Below, in pieces: positions 1 through 9,238 of a stretch of DNA of 64,000 nt. Origin of the DNA: CFX5 sp023384495 (GTDB lineage Bacteria; Chloroflexota; Anaerolineae; Caldilineales; Caldilineaceae). The position numbers were made by a program, and so were the translations under genes. The first letter of the stretch is position 1; every line of letters begins with the position of its first letter. The notes under the pieces are model-generated. The model did no database searches, had not been told where the DNA came from, and saw only the letters and a program-made list of their open reading frames with translations. The DNA lies in NCBI GenBank assembly GCA_048499455.1, contig JASNZV010000013.1, positions 1 to 64,000 on the forward strand, in the 5' to 3' direction.

Positions 1-74
1 AGCGGACGCTGGCGTGGGCGCTGGCGCTGGTGGTGGTGATCAACGAAATTCTGCTGTACGTGTGGGGTCAGTGA
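1..74 (+). CDS. C-terminal end of a membrane protein (partial)
   Basis: Only the last 23 codons are inside the window, ending at a TGA at 72-74. The visible residues are strongly hydrophobic (runs such as LALVVVINEILLYVW) and read as one final transmembrane helix with a very short tail. It converges on metW, which ends 36 bp away on the other strand. The family cannot be named from this much sequence. Confidence 0.5.
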   Translation, partial: RTLAWALALVVVINEILLYVWGQ

Positions 75-110
75 GCACGGCGCCGATACGAGGGAGACGG
101 CTTTGGCTGC

Positions 111-749
111 TCATCGCTTGCCCAGTGTAAAGACTGCGGTTGTCGCCAGCAGATTTTTGAACTTCCAGATGCCGATGCGCCGGCCGCGCGCCAGATAGAC
201 CTCTTGTTCGATACGCACACCGGTCTGGTCGCAGAAGTGGGCAAAATCGGTGATGGTGAAGGCCTGCATCCGGGGGGCCTCGTACCAGCGATGCGGAAGG
301 TCTTCGGTTTCGGGCATACAGCCGGTCACTAGCAGTTGCAGCCGGTAGCGCCAGTAGCCCCAGTTGGGAAAACTGACCACCGCCTTACGCCCTACCCGCA
401 ACATCTCGCCCAGGATCTTGGCTGGGTCGTTGAGAAAGGGCAATGTCTGGCTGAGGACCACGTAGTCAAAACTAGTGTCTGGGTAATCGGCCAGCCCCTC
501 GTTGAGGTTGCCCTGGCGCACGCTCAACCCGCGGCGCACACAGGCCAGCATACCTTCTTCGCTTAATTCGACGCCGCGCCCTTTGACCTGACAGTTGCGG
601 ATCAGATGATCCAACAGGTCGCCGTTCCCACAGCCCAGGTCGAGCACGCTCGCCCCCGCCGGGATCAGTTCGGCGATGATCTGGAGATCGGGCCGCAGCA
701 AGCTCGCGGAGTGCCGTTCGCTATAGGTAGATTCAGCCAAAACAGTCAC
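111..749 (-). CDS. metW: Methionine biosynthesis methyltransferase-like protein MetW
   Basis: A 212-residue class I SAM-dependent methyltransferase fold. Motif I (VLDLGCGNG) is at about residues 35-43, and VKGRGVELSE (acidic motif II) and FDYVVLSQTLPF follow in the usual MetW order. Length fits the family. It is the last gene of a metY-metX-metW run, 18 bp downstream of metX on the same strand, so it is very probably co-transcribed and under the SAM riboswitch ahead of metY. MetW is known as the obligate partner of some MetX homoserine acyltransferases. Its chemistry is not visible from sequence. The genomic pairing makes the name secure. Confidence 0.93.
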   Translation of the reverse strand: MTVLAESTYSERHSASLLRPDLQIIAELIPAGASVLDLGCGNGDLLDHLIRNCQVKGRGVELSEEGMLACVRRGLSVRQGNLNEGLADYPDTSFDYVVLSQTLPFLNDPAKILGEMLRVGRKAVVSFPNWGYWRYRLQLLVTGCMPETEDLPHRWYEAPRMQAFTITDFAHFCDQTGVRIEQEVYLARGRRIGIWKFKNLLATTAVFTLGKR

Positions 750-767
750 AGGCGCCTCGCTCGCTAA

Positions 768-2021
768 TTATGCCAGCACCTCGGTTTTCAGACGCAGCGC
801 TGCCTCTTTGGTTAGCGGTTGAGTGGCGTCCGCGGCGTTGGCGCCGTTGCGGTAAATCACCGGCCCCGGTCGTTTGACACCCTCTTCGCGCACCAGCCGG
901 TCGAGGAAGGCTGTGAGCAGTTCGGTCATGGTTTCGACCTCGAGCAGAAAGGCGTCGTGCCCCCAGGTGCTTTGGATGTCAAGATAGGTAACATCTGCGC
1001 CGGCGGCCATGAGTGCGCTGACCAGCTTTTTGCTGTGGTAGCTTGGATAGAGCCAATCGCTGGTAAAGCTCACCACCAAAAACTTGACATGCTCCGAGCC
1101 GGCAAAGGCAGCCGCCAGCGAGCCGCTGGGCTGGCTCAAGTCGAAATAGTCCATCGCCTTGGTCACATAGAGATAGCTATTGGCGTCGAAGCGACGGGTG
1201 AAGGCGTTGCCGTTGTATTTCAGATAACTTTCGACCTCGAATTCGGTGTCAAACTCATAGCCATAGCGTTCGATGTTGCGCAGGCGGCGGCCAAACTTCT
1301 GGTGCATCGACTCTTCGCTCAGGTAGGTAATGTGGCCCACCATGCGCGCCACAGCCAACCCTGCATCGGGCTTCTTGCCCGCGTCATAATAGTCGCCATG
1401 ATTCCAGTAGGGGTCGGCATAGATCGCCTGGCGGCCCACCTCGCTAAAGGCAATCAACATGGGGCTATGATAGGCGGTTGTCGCCAGGGGCATGGCCGAT
1501 TTGACGCGGCGGGGATGATGCGCCGCCCATTCGAGCACCTGCATGCCGCCCATCGAGCCGCCCGCCACACAGAGTAACTGGTCGATGCCCAGGTGGTCGA
1601 TCAGCTTGACCTGCGCCCGCACCATGTCACCCACAGTCACCACGGGGAAATTGAGGCCATAGGGCTTGCCCGTGCGCGGGTCGATGCTCATGGGGCCGGT
1701 TGAGCCATAGCAACTGCCCAACACATTGGAGCAGATCACAAAGAAGCGGTCGGTGTCAAACGCCTTGCCCGGCCCGATGCATTCATCCCACCAACCCGGC
1801 TTTCTCTCTTCTGCGCAGTGGAAACCCGCCGCGTGCGCGCTCCCGCTCAGCGCATGGCAGATGAGGATTGCATTCGAACGGTCGGCATTAAGCTGCCCGT
1901 AGGTTTCATAGGCAATCGTCACCGGCCCCAACGATGCGCCACTCTCCAAACAGAAGGGCTCGTCCTCGGCAAAGGTGAACAATTGCGTTTCGACAATGCC
2001 AACCGAGTTGGTGCTCGTCAT
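768..2021 (-). CDS. metX: Homoserine O-acetyltransferase MetX
   Basis: 417 residues, an alpha/beta-hydrolase-fold acyltransferase that activates L-homoserine with acetyl-CoA (or succinyl-CoA in some lineages). The nucleophile elbow GGSMGG puts the catalytic Ser at residue 156. The Asp lies in TSDWLYP and the His in WGHDAFLLE near the C-terminus, completing the triad. NVLGSCYGSTGP is a typical family block. A clear Shine-Dalgarno (AAGGAGAAG) precedes the ATG at 2021. A perfect hairpin occupies the 65-bp gap to metY. Product feeds MetY next door. Acyl-donor preference cannot be told from this reading. Confidence 0.95.
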   Translation of the reverse strand: MTSTNSVGIVETQLFTFAEDEPFCLESGASLGPVTIAYETYGQLNADRSNAILICHALSGSAHAAGFHCAEERKPGWWDECIGPGKAFDTDRFFVICSNVLGSCYGSTGPMSIDPRTGKPYGLNFPVVTVGDMVRAQVKLIDHLGIDQLLCVAGGSMGGMQVLEWAAHHPRRVKSAMPLATTAYHSPMLIAFSEVGRQAIYADPYWNHGDYYDAGKKPDAGLAVARMVGHITYLSEESMHQKFGRRLRNIERYGYEFDTEFEVESYLKYNGNAFTRRFDANSYLYVTKAMDYFDLSQPSGSLAAAFAGSEHVKFLVVSFTSDWLYPSYHSKKLVSALMAAGADVTYLDIQSTWGHDAFLLEVETMTELLTAFLDRLVREEGVKRPGPVIYRNGANAADATQPLTKEAALRLKTEVLA

Positions 2022-2037
2022 GGTCTTCTCCTTGCAG

Positions 2038-2082
2038 GGGGATTAGGGATTAGGGAGAAAGCTCGCCTAATCCCTAATCCCG
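2038..2082 (-). promoter_or_regulatory. Perfect 16-bp stem hairpin in the metY-metX intergenic leader
   Basis: On the transcript strand two 16-nt arms (2066-2081 and 2039-2054) are perfectly complementary around an 11-nt loop. Each arm repeats ATTAGGG/CCCTAAT. The 3' arm ends about 10 nt before the metX Shine-Dalgarno. No U-tract follows, so it is not a standard terminator. It may tune metX translation, stabilise a processed mRNA or be a small palindromic repeat. Confidence 0.6.
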
Positions 2083-2086
2083 AACA

Positions 2087-3382
<1,296 letters not shown>

Positions 3383-3508
3383 AGATAACCTTTCCTCTCC
3401 TTAAAGATTAGTAAATCAAAAGTTTAGTGAATCAATAGATTTGTGAATCGTGAGCAGTTGAATCAGCTTGCTCAATTCGCCGGGAGTGGCAATTGAGCCT
3501 TGACCATT

Positions 3509-3537
3509 AAAAAACCTCTCACCGGTGGATGAGAGGG
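3509..3537 (-). terminator. Riboswitch-controlled intrinsic terminator upstream of metY
   Basis: On the minus strand CCTCTCA pairs with TGAGAGG, extended inward by two more pairs to a 4-nt loop, and the stem is followed directly by TTTTTT. Its 5' arm (CTCTCATC) is complementary to the P1 3' strand of the aptamer (GATGAGAG). Aptamer folding and antitermination are therefore mutually exclusive, the standard SAM-I OFF arrangement. Confidence 0.88.
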
Positions 3538-3615
3538 TCTGGTCGGGGTGGACTTCCTGTGCGGCACACTGGGGCAACAGAAGGGAACCCCAGCCAGGAT
3601 CATACGCCAAACTTA

Positions 3616-3743
3616 CTCTCATCTTCCAGAACACGTCTGTCGGAGTTGGCACCCTTGGTGTTGTACATGGCGTCGTTGCCATGCACAGCGCCGGGTTGCC
3701 GAGGTTTCATCGGGCCGATCCCTCCACCTCTCTGGATAAGAGA
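3616..3743 (-). ncRNA. SAM-I (S-box) riboswitch aptamer
   Basis: Reading the minus strand, the leader has the S-box signature in order: P1 5' strand CTCTTAT, then AGAGAGGTGGAGGGA, then CCCGATGAAACC with CGGCAACC (P2 and kink-turn), a P3 hairpin enlarged with CATGGCAACGACGCCATG, GGTGCCAACTCC, a P4 stem, and ATGAGAG closing P1 with one G-U pair. It is followed by a switching terminator and then metY, an established SAM-I target. High SAM should stop transcription of metY-metX-metW. Confidence 0.93.
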
Positions 3744-3855
3744 ACGATTGTTCAATTGTTGGGCGCAACTATAGCAGGTCGGCGTGCGATTGTCAAATAG
3801 GGTGGGCAAAAAAAACGCCGCTGAGGCAGTTAACCATAGATAGCCACCCAGGCCA

Positions 3856-4773
3856 CTAAGACGCCAGAAAGTCGACCATGGCGGGCGCAAAATCGGTCAG
3901 CGCGCCAATCTGGGCCGCTGCGCGCCGCCGCCCGGCCCCCAATAGGATCGTCAGCGCGGGGTTCTCGGTATGTTTGCCGTGGCCGCAATCTTCCACATTG
4001 CCGTGGTCGCTGCCGATGATGATCAGGGTGTTGGCAAGGTCCGCTGCACCCAGAAGGCCCCCAAGGAAGCCATCGAACCGTTGGAAGTTGGCAATCGCGC
4101 CGGCCAGATCGCGCGCATGGCCCTGTACATCGGTCAGCCAGTGCTCAAAAAAGACAAACGCATAGTCCTGCGCGATCGACCAAAGCTGTCGCCCGGCGGC
4201 GGGGGCCGTGTAGACCGGCGCACCGGCGTAGCCTAGTTCATCGCGCCAGCCTGCGTTGGTGAAATCTGCCGCTAACGCCCGCCCTGCCTGGAGATCCGCG
4301 TATGTCGCCAGCGGCTGGCCACCCACCGTGGCGGCATAGGGCACAGCGCTGAGCAAACGTTTGCCCGAGCCAATTGCATCGAAATAGCGCTGCGGATAGG
4401 CGTTGACAAAGTAGCTGGGCCACCCCATGTCGTTGAGCCGGCGGAAGAGACTGCCTTCATCCAAGATCGCGCGTACTCGAGCATCCGGGCGGGGGCCATA
4501 GTGTTCACCCAGCCGCTGGGGCGCGTTGATCCCCGTGAGGATGGCCGCCTGACCGGTGGCGCTCTGGGGGCGACCGGGGACACCGAGCTGCGCATCGGTG
4601 GGGACCAGCTCGGCGTCGGGCGTGGAGAGACGGCCCGCTGCGGCCACGGCGCGGTTGCCCTGCAATAGCACGGACAGGGTTGGGTAGTCATCGGTAGCTA
4701 GTGGGTTGACTGCCGGGTCATCGGCGCCCAGCCCAACGCCATCGAGAAAGAGAAAGATCACTCGCTTGCGCAC
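3856..4773 (-). CDS. Alkaline-phosphatase-superfamily metalloenzyme (phosphopentomutase/iPGM-like)
   Basis: With a GTG start at 4773 the protein has 305 residues and begins RKRVIFLFLDGVGLG, the metal-binding Asp motif of the alkaline-phosphatase/phosphoglycerate-mutase superfamily. ATGQAAILTG supplies a likely nucleophile Thr region. The C-terminal IIGSDHGNVEDCGHGKHTENP carries the paired Asp-His and His metal ligands. An ATG at 4914 is also in frame, but its extra 47 codons overlap the preceding small ORF and look non-coding. AGGGG precedes the GTG. It is the last gene of the corrinoid-associated cluster, 13 bp after the 45-codon ORF. Substrate unknown. Confidence 0.75.
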   Translation of the reverse strand: MRKRVIFLFLDGVGLGADDPAVNPLATDDYPTLSVLLQGNRAVAAAGRLSTPDAELVPTDAQLGVPGRPQSATGQAAILTGINAPQRLGEHYGPRPDARVRAILDEGSLFRRLNDMGWPSYFVNAYPQRYFDAIGSGKRLLSAVPYAATVGGQPLATYADLQAGRALAADFTNAGWRDELGYAGAPVYTAPAAGRQLWSIAQDYAFVFFEHWLTDVQGHARDLAGAIANFQRFDGFLGGLLGAADLANTLIIIGSDHGNVEDCGHGKHTENPALTILLGAGRRRAAAQIGALTDFAPAMVDFLAS

Positions 4774-4786
4774 CGGCAGCCCCTGT

Positions 4787-4924
4787 TCAACGCATGCGCG
4801 CCGGTCGCTGGCTGAGGATATCGGCCAGAGCGTGCGGGTCATCCAGCAGCAGAATAAGCAGATTGAGGACGTTGCGTCGTAGCAATGTGCGAATCTGTTC
4901 GAGGACGGCTTCAACTTCGGTCAT
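4787..4924 (-). CDS. 45-residue small protein in the one-carbon cluster
   Basis: The ATG at 4924 has a strong Shine-Dalgarno (GAAGGAGAAG) and overlaps the last 14 bases of the DUF1638 gene, with the phosphatase-like gene starting 13 bp after its stop. The peptide starts MTEVEAVLEQIRTLLRR, then a leucine-rich run, and ends QRPARMR. It appears helical and amphipathic with a hydrophobic centre. I do not recognise a family. The tight overlap and good ribosome site argue for translation; alternatively it only couples translation into the next gene. Confidence 0.5.
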   Translation of the reverse strand: MTEVEAVLEQIRTLLRRNVLNLLILLLDDPHALADILSQRPARMR

Positions 4925-5528
4925 GGTCTTCTCCTTCAGGCTGCCACCCCTGCACAAGCGCCACCAGCCGTTCCTCAAGCACGTCCAGTCCCGTATCGAT
5001 CTCCTGATATTGCAGACCTAGTTTTCGCGCCGCGGCCTGTGCGCGCGCTTGTTCGTCCTGGTCCGGTGACTGGCGCAGGTAGAGCAGATGGGTGTAGTTG
5101 CCAAAGTAAAGGTCGCGCAACTGGGGGTAACGGTCCAGCCCTAGCCCTTTCCAGACCAATCCCTCAAAATGGCGGGCGAGAAAATCAGTGAGATAAAAGG
5201 AGCCGAAATGCGCTTCGGTATGACGGTCAAACGCCTCACCGCCGTAAAATTCGTAGCAGTGGGGGCCAGGGATGCGCACGACGTGTGTGTAACCCTGGAG
5301 TAAAGCATCAAGCGCGCCGCCTGTGCCACAGTCCGCATAGCCGACGAGAATCAGGTCAAAACGCGCGGCCCATTCATCGAGCCTTGTCGCCACCGCCGGC
5401 GCAATCCGCTCGGGCCGGTTGTGCAACTGCGCCGGAACCGCAGTCAGCTCAAAGTCCCACCCCTGCCGTTTGGCAATCGCGATTAACTCGCGCACAATTG
5501 CGCCACAGGCGACAATCCCGATTTTCAT
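4911..5528 (-). CDS. DUF1638 family protein
   Basis: 205 residues from the ATG at 5528, starting MKIGIVACGAIVREL. It has the conserved LVGYADCGTGG segment and IPGPHCYEFYGG, which hold the invariant Cys and His residues of DUF1638. The ATG overlaps the stop of the upstream methyltransferase as ATGA, indicating translational coupling. DUF1638 genes are repeatedly found with corrinoid methyltransferases and RamA/RACo-like activators. The biochemical role is unknown to me. The conserved Cys/His residues suggest metal or cofactor binding, as inference only. Confidence 0.82.
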   Translation of the reverse strand: MKIGIVACGAIVRELIAIAKRQGWDFELTAVPAQLHNRPERIAPAVATRLDEWAARFDLILVGYADCGTGGALDALLQGYTHVVRIPGPHCYEFYGGEAFDRHTEAHFGSFYLTDFLARHFEGLVWKGLGLDRYPQLRDLYFGNYTHLLYLRQSPDQDEQARAQAAARKLGLQYQEIDTGLDVLEERLVALVQGWQPEGEDHDRS

Positions 5529-6847
5529 TCCGCAACTCGTTGCCGGCGTTCGCTGCGGCGCGCTGCGGCGCGGGCGGCGCGGCTCTCGGCGCTCTCTATG
5601 CGGCCATCGTCGCTGGCCGGCGGGCCGGTAATTGGCTCCTCTTTCACCCGCTCCAGCGCGGCGCGCATGGCGGCCACATGGGCCGGCGTGCTGCCACAAC
5701 AGGCGCCAATGATGTTGATGCCCAGGTTGCGCATCTTGACCGCATACTCCGCCATCACGTCAGGCGTGCCGTCGTAGTGAATCTTGCCGTCGGCGTATTT
5801 GGGCATGCCCGAATTGCTCTGCACCATGAGATAGACGCCGGGGGGGCGCGCCTGAGCCAATTGCGAGGCGATGATCTCCATCTCATCGACGCCGGTGCCG
5901 CAGTTGGCGCCCACAATCTGCACCCCCCAGCTCGAAAGCGTCTGCACCGCCTCGCGCGGGCTGATGCCCATCATGGTGTGTAGATTGGTGTCAAAGCTGA
6001 GTGTGGTGACAATCGGTAGCTGCGGCGCCACTTCGCGCACGGCATCCACCGCGGCGCGCACCTCGTTGAACAGGTACATGGTCTCGATGACGGCCAGGTC
6101 CACGCCGCCTTCGACCAGCCCCCTCACTTGTTCGGCAAACATGGCTTTGGCCTCGGCCACGGTGACCGGCCCCACCGGTTCGATCATGTCGCCGCTGGGG
6201 CCGATGCTGCCGGCCACCAGCACCCCGCGCGGGTGGGCCACCTCTACCGCCAGCGCCGCACCGGCGCGATTGAGCTCCACCACCCTGTCTTGCAGGTTGT
6301 GCAGCTTGAGGCGCGCCGAGGTGCCGCCAAAGGTGTTGGTTTCGATCATTTCGGCGCCGGCGTCGATGTAGGCCTGGTAGATGGCGCGCACGGCGTCGGG
6401 TTTGGTCACATTCCACAATTCGGGCGCGCCGCCGTCGGTCAACCCGGCCTGCTGGAGCATGGTGCCCATCGCGCCGTCACCGAGAATGATGCGCCCTTCG
6501 TTGAGCCAGGTCAGCAGCTTGCTCTCTGCTGGCGCCGGCGGCGCAACCGGGTCGGGGCCGAGGGCGCGCAGCATCTCGCGCACCCGTTCCGGTGGATAAT
6601 CGCCCTCCACCTCAGCGGCGACGGCCCGGGCGACTTCGTCCATCGCGCCGGCCCGCTCCACCCAGGGGCCGCGCCGCCACTGTTCGATATACGCATCTGT
6701 ACCGGTCATGTTTAGACGCATAGCGGCCTCGTCAATCGCAACTTGAAAGCGGGCCGGCAGTTCCACTCTGAACGTATTGCGCCGCCCCTCGCGCGCCGTT
6801 ACCATCGACGGGATGTCACGCCAGTAGGTAATCTGAACCTCTGCCAT
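5525..6847 (-). CDS. Fusion of 'virulence factor'-type domain with homocysteine S-methyltransferase
   Basis: 440 residues from the ATG at 6847 (GGGAG lies 8-12 bases upstream). Residues 1 to about 90 (QITYWRDIPSMV, AREGRRNTFRVELPARF, YIEQWRRGPW) match the small Virulence_fact (PF13769-like) domain. Residues from about 110 form a BHMT-like homocysteine S-methyltransferase (ILGDGAMGTMLQQAGL). Zn-binding Cys are present in VGANCGTG and GACCGSTP. The C-terminal 30 residues are Arg/Ala-rich. These domains are usually separate genes in corrinoid clusters. Probable role: transfer of a corrinoid-bound methyl to homocysteine. No corrinoid protein is encoded here. Confidence 0.82.
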   Translation of the reverse strand: MAEVQITYWRDIPSMVTAREGRRNTFRVELPARFQVAIDEAAMRLNMTGTDAYIEQWRRGPWVERAGAMDEVARAVAAEVEGDYPPERVREMLRALGPDPVAPPAPAESKLLTWLNEGRIILGDGAMGTMLQQAGLTDGGAPELWNVTKPDAVRAIYQAYIDAGAEMIETNTFGGTSARLKLHNLQDRVVELNRAGAALAVEVAHPRGVLVAGSIGPSGDMIEPVGPVTVAEAKAMFAEQVRGLVEGGVDLAVIETMYLFNEVRAAVDAVREVAPQLPIVTTLSFDTNLHTMMGISPREAVQTLSSWGVQIVGANCGTGVDEMEIIASQLAQARPPGVYLMVQSNSGMPKYADGKIHYDGTPDVMAEYAVKMRNLGINIIGACCGSTPAHVAAMRAALERVKEEPITGPPASDDGRIESAESRAARAAARRSERRQRVAE

Positions 6848-6970
6848 AGCTCTACTCCCATTTATCTTATTTGAATTCACCATAACGTCGATATGGATAC
6901 CGCCGACTCTCACCTATCCAGTTTGGATTCAGCGTTGCGGCGGTTTCCCTACTGCCGCCACGAAAATCTG

Positions 6971-9238
6971 CTACGAATTCGCCTGGCGGGCGGCCCGTTG
7001 GGTGCGGCGGGCGGCGCGGTCTTCGCGGCTGGCGCGTCCTCCGCGCCCGGCGCCGACAATCGCCTCCACCGCGGCCAGCCGGTCGGGCGACCACTGCGCC
7101 CTGGCGGCGTCCAACAGTTCACGCAAATGGGGGAAAGGGTCAACCGCGTGAGGGAGGTCCAACGCCGCCACAAATTCCTCTTGAAAGCTCGGTTCTACAG
7201 CCGTCTCGACATAGGTCACCCAGCGCGCCGCCCACTGCGCCTCGGCCCGTTTGCTCTTGTCCAACAGGATCATGCGCGCGCCATCGCCGGCGGCGTTGCC
7301 CACGGCCTGCACCTGCTCCAGCGCACAGTCGGGGATCAGCCCCAGGATCATGGCGTGCAGCGGGTCGATGTAGCTGCCAAAGCCGCCGGCCAATACGATC
7401 TTGTCCACTGTCGTCAGATTCAGCCGCTGCATGAGCAACTTGCTACCCGCATAAAGCGCCGCCTTGCCCAACTGGATCGCGCGAATGTCATCCGAGTGAA
7501 CAACGATCGCGCGCCCGCTGCTGGTTTCATGGGGCCAGGCCAGCACAAATTCGGCCTTGCCGCCCCCTTCACCCAACCCCACGCGCAGGCGCGGGTGGGT
7601 CGCCTCGATGAAGCGACCATTGGGGGCAAGCAGGCCGGCTTTGAACAGCTCGGCCACCGCTTCAATGATGCCCGAGCCACAAATGCCCGCCGCGCGCAGC
7701 GCAGGGTTCAGAATTGCCTCACGCTTACGACGGCGGTGTTCGACGGGCGAGAGCGGAGCGCCATCGGCCTCCAGTCTCCCGACTTCAGTCTCTGCTTCAT
7801 GGCTTTCGATCCACTCTTCCCGACCGATGATCTTGTACGTCACATCCAACGTCGCCGGGTCGATGCGCACGCGCTCGATGGCGCCGGCCGCGGCGCGCAT
7901 GCCATGGTGGATCTGCGCGCCCTCAAAAGCGGGGCCGGTGGGGCTGCTGGCGCTGAGGACGCGTGCGCGGTTGCCCAACAAAATCTCGCCATTGGTGCCA
8001 ATATCGAGGATCAGGAGATTTGCGTCCTGTGTGTAGGGGGCCTCGGCCACCAGCACGCCCACATTGTCGGCGCCCACATGCCCCGCCTCACACGGCGGAA
8101 TGTGGATGTTGCCCCCCGGCGCAATGTGAAGGCCCAGGTCGCGCGCCTTGACATCGAGGGCGCCATGAGTGACCAGGCTGAAGGGGGCGCCGCCTAGCTC
8201 GCGTGGGTCCACTCCCAAAAGCAGATGGTGCATGGTGGTGTTGCCCACCAACACCATTTCGACAATATCTGTGGGGGCAAGTTCAGCGGGGGCTAGATCA
8301 TCAGAGGCCAAGGCCGCATCGTCGCACAAATCAGCGACAACGCCATTGAGCCCCTCGATGATGGCCGCATGCATTCGCGCCACGCCATCGGCGTTCATCA
8401 TGGCGTAGCTTACCCGGCTCATCAGGTCTTCACCAAAGGGAACCTGGGGGTTCATACGGCTGGCTGTGGCCAGGATTTCGCCAGTGCGCAGATCACAAAG
8501 ATGACCCGCCACCGTGGTCGTGCCCACATCGACGGCAACCCCATAGAGCCTGTCGTGGAAGCCGGGCAGAACGCGCACCACCTCGCGCTCTTGCCAAACC
8601 GTCACCGTCACTGCCCGATTCTCGGCAGCCAGCGCCGGCTGAAGTGTGCGCAAGACGGTCAAGTCGGCGCGCAGCTCCGTCAGCCCGTGTACGGCGCGCA
8701 GCTCGTCGCAGAGTCGCTCCCAGTCGCCCCGATGATCCTTGAGCGGCGCGGGCGGCAGCTCCACATAGTAGAGACGCATGGCTGCGTCCACCGTAATGGG
8801 GCGCTCGACCCCAGCCGCCTTGCGCACCACCTGTTTGCGCGTCTGGCTCTCCTCTGGCACCTGGATCACCAGATCGCCCCGCACCTGACAGGCGCAACTC
8901 ATGCGCGCATTGGCCTCAAATTGAAACCGCTCTGCCGAAACCCGCTCCCGTTCTCCCGGTGCGGTCACATGCTCGGCAGCCGAACGAACGCCGAACTTGG
9001 GGAAGTCGCCGTTTTCCACCAGCACCTTGCACTTGCGACAGGTTTGGTGACCACCGCAGATGGACTCGATCTCGACGCCGAGCTGGCGCGCCGCCTCCAA
9101 CAGCGTCGTGCCGATGGGGATGTCGCCCTGCCGCCCGAGCGGCTGAAAGATGACGCGGGCCGTTGCGGTGGGCGCTGTCTCTGTAGCGCCGTTGGTAGGT
9201 GTGTTGCGTTGCGAAACCATAGACGACGTATTGGGCAT
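6971..9238 (-). CDS. [2Fe-2S]/ASKHA protein, RamA/RACo-like activator of corrinoid proteins
   Basis: 755 residues. A ferredoxin-type [2Fe-2S] domain is near the N-terminus (CGGHQTCRKC at residues 61-70, further Cys at about 115-117). A linker domain follows, then an ASKHA ATPase with VDVGTTTVAGHL, LVGNTTMHHL, LDIGTNGE and VLAGGFGSYID. This is the architecture of the ATP-dependent reductive activators that return inactive Co(II) corrinoid proteins to Co(I). It is the first gene of the minus-strand cluster, 123 bp ahead of the methyltransferase fusion. The start at 9238 lacks a good Shine-Dalgarno, and an ATG at 9220 is an alternative. The Arg-rich C-terminal tail is unusual. Confidence 0.85.
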   Translation of the reverse strand: MPNTSSMVSQRNTPTNGATETAPTATARVIFQPLGRQGDIPIGTTLLEAARQLGVEIESICGGHQTCRKCKVLVENGDFPKFGVRSAAEHVTAPGERERVSAERFQFEANARMSCACQVRGDLVIQVPEESQTRKQVVRKAAGVERPITVDAAMRLYYVELPPAPLKDHRGDWERLCDELRAVHGLTELRADLTVLRTLQPALAAENRAVTVTVWQEREVVRVLPGFHDRLYGVAVDVGTTTVAGHLCDLRTGEILATASRMNPQVPFGEDLMSRVSYAMMNADGVARMHAAIIEGLNGVVADLCDDAALASDDLAPAELAPTDIVEMVLVGNTTMHHLLLGVDPRELGGAPFSLVTHGALDVKARDLGLHIAPGGNIHIPPCEAGHVGADNVGVLVAEAPYTQDANLLILDIGTNGEILLGNRARVLSASSPTGPAFEGAQIHHGMRAAAGAIERVRIDPATLDVTYKIIGREEWIESHEAETEVGRLEADGAPLSPVEHRRRKREAILNPALRAAGICGSGIIEAVAELFKAGLLAPNGRFIEATHPRLRVGLGEGGGKAEFVLAWPHETSSGRAIVVHSDDIRAIQLGKAALYAGSKLLMQRLNLTTVDKIVLAGGFGSYIDPLHAMILGLIPDCALEQVQAVGNAAGDGARMILLDKSKRAEAQWAARWVTYVETAVEPSFQEEFVAALDLPHAVDPFPHLRELLDAARAQWSPDRLAAVEAIVGAGRGGRASREDRAARRTQRAARQANS

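Noticed and set aside
3600..3890. 96-codon open frame on the minus strand
   Set aside because: Runs through the SAM riboswitch aptamer; the RNA structure explains the sequence.
4774..4914. Upstream ATG extension of the phosphatase-like protein
   Set aside because: The extra residues are Cys/Ser-rich, overlap the 45-codon ORF in another frame and precede the conserved start of the domain.
6893..8197. 434-codon open frame on the plus strand
   Set aside because: Antisense to the corrinoid-activator gene. No motifs, Arg/Ala/Gly-rich shadow composition.
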